The position numbers were made by a program, and so were the translations under genes. This document shows positions 59,101 through 64,000 of a DNA stretch of 64,000 nt, in pieces; positions within the stretch are counted from its first letter, which is position 1; each line of letters starts with the position of its first letter. This DNA is from Scatophagus argus (Eukaryota > Chordata > Actinopteri > Scatophagidae). The notes below the pieces were generated by a model. It saw only the letters and a list, made by a program, of their open reading frames with translations, was not told where the DNA came from and did no database searches. Location of the stretch: the NCBI RefSeq assembly GCF_020382885.2, contig NC_058506.1, positions 15,788,318 through 15,852,317 on the forward strand, written 5' to 3'.

Positions 59101-59279
59101 CCTCCAACTGCTATCCATCTGCTTGCTTTGCCTCATTGTCCTATAAGGAGACTGCACCCATTCACAGCCATGACAAGGTGAGAAACAGCTTCTTGATTGG
59201 TTTCAGAGTTTTGGGGGTTGTTTCAGAATCTAATGAAATGTTAGCCATGCTAGCAGAAGAGCTCTGGGGGATGGAAATG

Positions 59280-59510
59280 GTGGTCTGTTGGTTAGTCGGT
59301 TCACCACTTTGATCTGGACTGAAATAACTCAACAATGAATACAAGTACTGCCATGACATTTGGTACATGTTTCTACGCCATGAGGTTTATATTTGCAGCT
59401 TGGTTTCAAATGTCTTGACATCTATTTAATGGATTTCCATGAGATTTGGTGTGAACATTCACATTCCCCTCAGGTGAATTCTAATGACAACTTCCGGTTG
59501 GATAATGCAA
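59280..59510 (+). repeat. Perciform dispersed repeat copy ('catgacatttggtacatg' type)
   Basis: 'ggttcaccactttgatctgg', 'actgaaataactcaacaatg', 'ccatgacatttggtacatgt' and 'cattcccctcaggtgaattc' occur in order. Same family as 32440-32720. Confidence 0.65.
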
Positions 59511-59729
59511 CATATCACATATCTCAACCTGGTTTCTTGAACAGGATCGTGAGTTCACTGTAGACAAATGGCCCCCGTAGATCTCAGTCCAATACAATGG
59601 CCAACTGTCAACAAAAAGCAGCCCTGGAACTTGTTGTCATCTTGCCATCTGCCATTTTGTTTAAACGTTAACAACTCTAACCCGCATTAATGCAGCAGTA
59701 ATATTCATAGATAAACATCATATACGTAT

Positions 59730-59885
59730 AAGACCGTGACAGGGACTACTTTACTGCAGAATGAGTATTTTTATTTTTGATATTTTAAGTATATTTTGCT
59801 GATAATACATACTTTTACTGAATGCAACTTTACTGAAGTGGAGTATTTCCACAGTGTGGTATTAGTACTTAAGGAAATGTTTTAA
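59730..59885 (+). repeat. Fragment of the repeat family also seen at 20640-21370
   Basis: 'ttttgctgataatacatact', 'tactgaagtggagtatttcc' and 'acagtgtggtattagtactt' match the other end of the family whose beginning is at 20640. Limits are approximate. Confidence 0.5.
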
Positions 59886-59886
59886 A

Positions 59887-59925
59887 GTATATATATATAT
59901 GTGTATATATATACATATAAACTTT
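59887..59925. repeat. TA-rich microsatellite
   Basis: TATATA runs with a central GTG and a CAT; low complexity. Confidence 0.85.
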
Positions 59926-60282
59926 TTGTGATGGCCAGTCCACACCTAATGCCACAAGATTAGGGTAGTTCTGAAATCAAAAGGGGCTTCAACCTGATAC
60001 TAGCAAGGTGTACCCCATAAAGTGGCCTCAGAGTGTACATTCATTGCACTGTGCTCACACCAGGGAAAACTTTTACTCCAAGTGGGTGTCGGAAAGAACA
60101 CGCAGTGCTCAGACTACGCAATGCAACAATATCCTCCCACATGCGTTTTAAAGAATAAACCGAACAGCATCTCAAAGTCTTTTTGCTGCAGTTTAATAAC
60201 CATGACAACCCCGTTGGTCATGTCATTACTTCTTGGAAAAAAGTCACTGGGGGAGTTGTTTCGAAGAGAGCGGCCATTGTGT

Positions 60283-60318
60283 AGGTGGAGGAGGAAGAGG
60301 AGGAGGAGGAGGAGGAGA
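60283..60318. repeat. GGA/GAA purine tract
   Basis: About 35 bp of GGA-type trinucleotides. It creates long Arg-rich or Ser-rich open frames by chance. Confidence 0.9.
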
Positions 60319-60572
60319 AGGCACAAGACAAACCTTCATCCTCCTGAGGAAGCAACACACATGAAAGACAAGGAATGAAAAGTACAGGAAAATCCAGGCT
60401 ATTCTCCTCAGAGGCATTAAGCTGTGAGAGACATATGAACGGCTGGTTTGTTAGGCTCACTTTATAATTAGACTTTGGGCTGCCACCATCATTTCTCATC
60501 TCTGTGGAAAGGAGAGCACCAGTCCTCATCACAGCAACCTGCCTGGAAGGTGCTCATTAATGATGTGACGGT

Positions 60573-60590
60573 CACACACACACACACACA
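60573..60590. repeat. CA microsatellite
   Basis: About nine CA units. Confidence 0.9.
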
Positions 60591-60731
60591 AACATACTTA
60601 CATATAAACTCAGAACCCTTTCTACTTTATTTACTCCAACAACTCAAATAATTGTTTTTCATTCCATTTTAAAATTAGGACAGGTTTGTAACAGCTGTGA
60701 GATAGCACCTGCCCCAGCAATGAGCACGACC

Positions 60732-60754
60732 ACACACACACACACACACACACA
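60732..60754. repeat. CA microsatellite
   Basis: About 11 CA units. Confidence 0.92.
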
Positions 60755-61543
60755 GAGGAAGAGGAGGAAAGAGGAAAGCTCGATATCTTAATTATCATGT
60801 TTAAGTCACTTTTTTTGCAGCTGGAGTTACAGTTGCAGTTTGGGGTGTTTCTGTGGGAATTTTGCCCTTTCATGTGGTTTTCACACCTGTCAGTATAACT
60901 GCTAATAGAATATTGCAGCTTGACATTTTGAATATTGCTTGGCTATTTTTATGACCGGAGTGCCTCATGTTAGGAGTAAAGGCATTATTAATTATTGACA
61001 TTCCTTACTGAAATCAAGGGGCACAGAGCTTCAAGCTTGGCTTGGACCTTTGGGTTCATAACTCCAGGGACACTGATTGCAAAATACACACACATGGACC
61101 CACATGCTGTGCTGTGATGTGATGCAGTGCTGGATCATCCACGCAAATTCCTCCTTCACTCCTTAAGTGAAGGTATGTGTGTATAAATTCCTCTCAAATG
61201 TCTTTTTATGCATCTTTTACGTTTCCTCTGCTTCTTGACAGTCAGAGATGGGTGAATGAGCACAACACATATCTGACAAATGGTGTGACATGTTTCACTG
61301 TATCACCTGCCACTGACCACACCCTAACAGATTGTTCTGTTTGCCTTGTTTTTACACAGATAATGGGATTAAATAGTACTATACAAAGTAAGTTTTCACA
61401 TACTTGTTTTACTTTAGAGAATTTTCATAATAGTTTATACTGCAACTCCACAGTTCTGGGGCAATTGTACATTTGGAAATATTGGAAAAACTACTTTTTA
61501 TTCAATGCTTATTTCAAAGCTGGAGTTACTTGTTATGTTTCGG

Positions 61544-61592
61544 AGTATGCAGGGTATTTCACGTTTTCATAACGTGAAATACTCTGCATACT
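61544..61592. repeat. 22-bp inverted repeat with 5-nt loop (one mismatch)
   Basis: The left arm is at 61544-61565 (AGTATGCAGGGTATTTCACG then TT). The loop TTCAT is at 61566-61570. The right arm is at 61571-61592 (AACGTGAAATACTCTGCATA then CT). The arms are inverse complements apart from one position. Confidence 0.9.
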
Positions 61593-61781
61593 GTCTCTTT
61601 AAATTAAACCACTGCAGTGTCCCATAAATCCAAACATGAACAGCAATTCGATTTGATTTGTATGTTTATTTCTCACGCCCAAGTGATTATAAGCTACCAC
61701 ACCAGTCTTTAGCATTTCATTAAGCTTTTCAAATAGATGCAATCTTTTATTAAAATTCATGCACATTTAAAAGGTTATTGA

Positions 61782-61800
61782 TTTTTTTTTTTTTTTTTTT
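61782..61800. repeat. T19 homopolymer
   Basis: Run of 19 T. It could be the tail of an inserted retroelement, but no element body is recognised next to it. Confidence 0.85.
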
Positions 61801-64000
61801 GCTGAATCAATATCATCATTTTACTGTCCCATCAGATCAGCTCCAGTATCCAATTACTGAACAGATTTCCAGCCCATAGGCCAGCTGATGCCTTTGAACT
61901 AAATCATAAAGCATACATGGTCCAAACTCCCACATCTCTTGAGCTCCACACTCACACCTTAAAATGCAGGCTTTCTGTTAAAAGTTCTCCAAACTCAGAC
62001 TGGGATTCTTCAGATGATGCCATCTCGTACGTGAAACATTAGACAGCTGCTTTTATGTGGTTTGTAATAGTCCCTGTGACGAGTACATTGACTTGACATC
62101 AGACCTCAGCTGATTTCTGCATCCTGTAATACAAAGGAACAAGACTGAGAAAAATACTTGTCGCCAGAGAGAAACATGGGACTGAGAGTGAGCAAGGCTA
62201 ACAGGGAGGTAATGGGACATGTGTTTGATGTGGTCACATGGGCTGGGGAATTACCTGTGGTAATTGGGGAACAGGGAAGGCAGCAGACAGATTGTATTAC
62301 CTGAAGGACTTTGTATGTGTTTATGTGACAGCTGATAAGCCTTGTTTGATCCTTCAGGTTAAGTCTTTCCTCCACTTCGTCTGAAAGTCATTACATTTAA
62401 TATTTACATAATTAAATGGGCCCTCCACTGATTTCACACACAAAGGTCAGTCTGTTAACGGCTGGAAATTGTTGTATAATGTCATTAACATGGAGCTGAG
62501 AAAATAACCCTGACGATGCCATGAATGTTATCTCAGACGGGGCTTCAGATTCCAACTCTAACAGTGAAAAACAAACAAACAAACAAAAGAAAAAGACCCC
62601 TCAATTCACAGAGGTCTAATACTACATTGCTAGTGTACTCCCTTAAGAAGGGTCTGCTCATGACCCCTCATCACACACTAGAGTTAGAAACAAGTCAACC
62701 CAAAAGTGAGTTTTCTTTCTCAGAGCATTTCATTTGTGGGCTGTTCAGAGGCCTGAAGGCATTAAAGGACAGACTAGCTGTCAAATCAGTAAAATTATAC
62801 TTCGTGTCAGAAAGAGAGCATGTGACAGATTAACATTAAGTTATAGTTAGAAATTATATGAAGATTGTGTTCAGATTGAGCCACTGCTTGCTGCCAATGT
62901 GGGCACATCGGCCTGACGTGTTTGCCACTCTTCTTATGGGAACAGTTTTGACAATTCTCAAGTGTAAGTAATTTCTACATGCTTGATCGTTTAGATTTTC
63001 AGATTTTTTTGCCTTTTAGCTGGACCAGTGTGCCTTTTCTCCATGTGTTTCTCCATATTTTCGCTGTGCTGCTTAAACCTTCGCTGCATGATTTGGAGCT
63101 GTTGAAGCATGTTATCTCATTGAGAAGAATGGAAGTACAGTTTCTGATGTGTTGACAGCACTGGTATTGATTTGGCTGACTCAGGAACAAACTAATTCCC
63201 CTGCAAAACCACCAGCCTTCAGGGTTTACAGTGGGAAGATAAGGGTGTCTGACTCTGGACAAGCCACCAGTGAGTATCATTTTGCTGACTGTGGTAAGGA
63301 CAAAGCTGAAGTACCAAACCAAATGATCTTTGATTAGAAGTTGGACCTTACTTTTTACACCATAAAATTAAAGGGAACATTAAATCACTGTTTAAATTAG
63401 TAGCTGAGGTAAAAGGAAATGGCCGACTCAGGACACAGTTATGGTGTATACAGTCCATAAGAGTAAAGGTTAAAAGAGTTAAATATATTTCAGTGTTCCC
63501 AACAGTAATTCAACAGTGAAGACAGCTAATATAGCACCTTGCTTGATTAACAATCATAGAAAAACTAAATAGATTTGATTAAATGCTAACTCACGCTGCT
63601 AATATCACTTATACAGGTGACATAATAAAAGATGCCCAAGCAAAAATGCAGGGTCATTTATTTGTTTTTTTATTCTTTTTATTTCCTTTTAATTTAGCTT
63701 CTTTTGTATCTTACCTGTCAATGCTTAACCTTTTTGGCAAGTGTTTGAGCACCGGAGTGCTAGTTCAGTTTTACAACAGACACACTGTAGCTTTTTTGTT
63801 TACTTTTAGCTTGAAATTGTCCCAAATTTTGAACACTTTTGGTTGTATTGCTTGGCCCGTCTCCCTTCTTCTCCCCTCACTATTTTCTCTCTCTTTCAAC
63901 ATTTTGCAATTTGCTCCATCACTTTTTATCCACACTGTTGTGCGTCAGTAGTAATCATCCGTGTGAATCACGATGAGCTATATATAGTAAGATAGATTAA

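Larger units (their letters stand above)
50450..64000. other. Gene-poor stretch right of ccni2
   Basis: 13.5 kb in which I find no convincing coding exon on either strand. It is AT-rich and holds scattered repeats (53343-53371, 55590-55945, 56028-56120, 59280-59510, 59730-59925, 60283-60318, 60573-60590, 60732-60754, 61544-61592, 61782-61800). A doubtful 38-nt minus-strand exon candidate is described under findings. Confidence 0.5.

Noticed and set aside
60022..60378. 118-residue open frame with an Arg run
   Set aside because: The Arg run is a translated GGA/AGG microsatellite, and the rest has no coding character.
61177..61572. 131-residue open frame
   Set aside because: AT-rich, no domain, ends in the hairpin at 61544-61592, and no splice or promoter context is seen.
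1..64000. tRNA, rRNA, CRISPR, phage or bacterial features
   Set aside because: No tRNA B-box in a cloverleaf context, no direct-repeat array with unique spacers, no operon or ribosome-binding layout. The window is vertebrate nuclear DNA.

Overview
The window is nuclear DNA of a vertebrate, most likely a percomorph (spiny-rayed) teleost fish. It has widely spaced exons with GT-AG introns, vertebrate-specific gene families, abundant CA/TG microsatellites, and several dispersed repeats that I recognise as typical of perciform introns and intergenic DNA. There is no prokaryotic, plasmid, phage or CRISPR signal.

Four protein genes can be read. (1) The last coding exon of a Shroom-family gene, probably shroom1, lies at 388-642 on the + strand. 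(2) The single-exon ankyrin-repeat gene sowaha lies at 8500-9954 on the - strand. (3) septin8 spans 11581-43999 on the + strand. Nine shared coding exons could be placed to the base with consistent phases, followed by two alternative terminal exons: a short tail near 37901 and a long Cys-rich tail at 43834-43999. (4) ccni2, a cyclin I family gene, runs from 49336 down to 42742 on the - strand in six coding exons (362 aa), with a likely 5' non-coding exon near 50062. The order and relative orientation match human 5q31.1 (SHROOM1, SOWAHA, SEPTIN8, CCNI2) as I remember it. The block also resembles SHROOM3-SOWAHB-SEPTIN11-CCNI on human 4q21, so it looks like one copy of a segment duplicated in early vertebrate genome doublings.

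The most striking observation is at 43816-44115. The long-tail exon of septin8 (+ strand) lies entirely inside coding exon 5 of ccni2 (- strand), so about 165 bp code for two conserved proteins on opposite strands with the wobble positions facing each other. The septin8 splice acceptor and pyrimidine tract lie opposite the ccni2 splice donor and Lys codons. From memory, human SEPTIN8 and CCNI2 carry recognisably homologous peptides in the same relative frame, which would make this a dual-coding exon conserved from fish to mammals. The septin tail carries a CCxC cysteine cluster of the kind that is palmitoylated in the mammalian brain isoform.

The rest is intron or intergenic sequence. Repeats include a MITE-like element with terminal inverted repeats inserted into an older repeat (20640-21370), a decayed Tc1/mariner fragment (36905-37115), several perciform dispersed repeats, perfect hairpins at 33513-33541, 33638-33666 and 61544-61592, and a dense cluster of CA/TG tracts at 38961-39552. 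From about 50450 to 64000 I see no convincing gene. UTR ends, promoters and dispersed-repeat names are inferred and carry low to moderate confidence.
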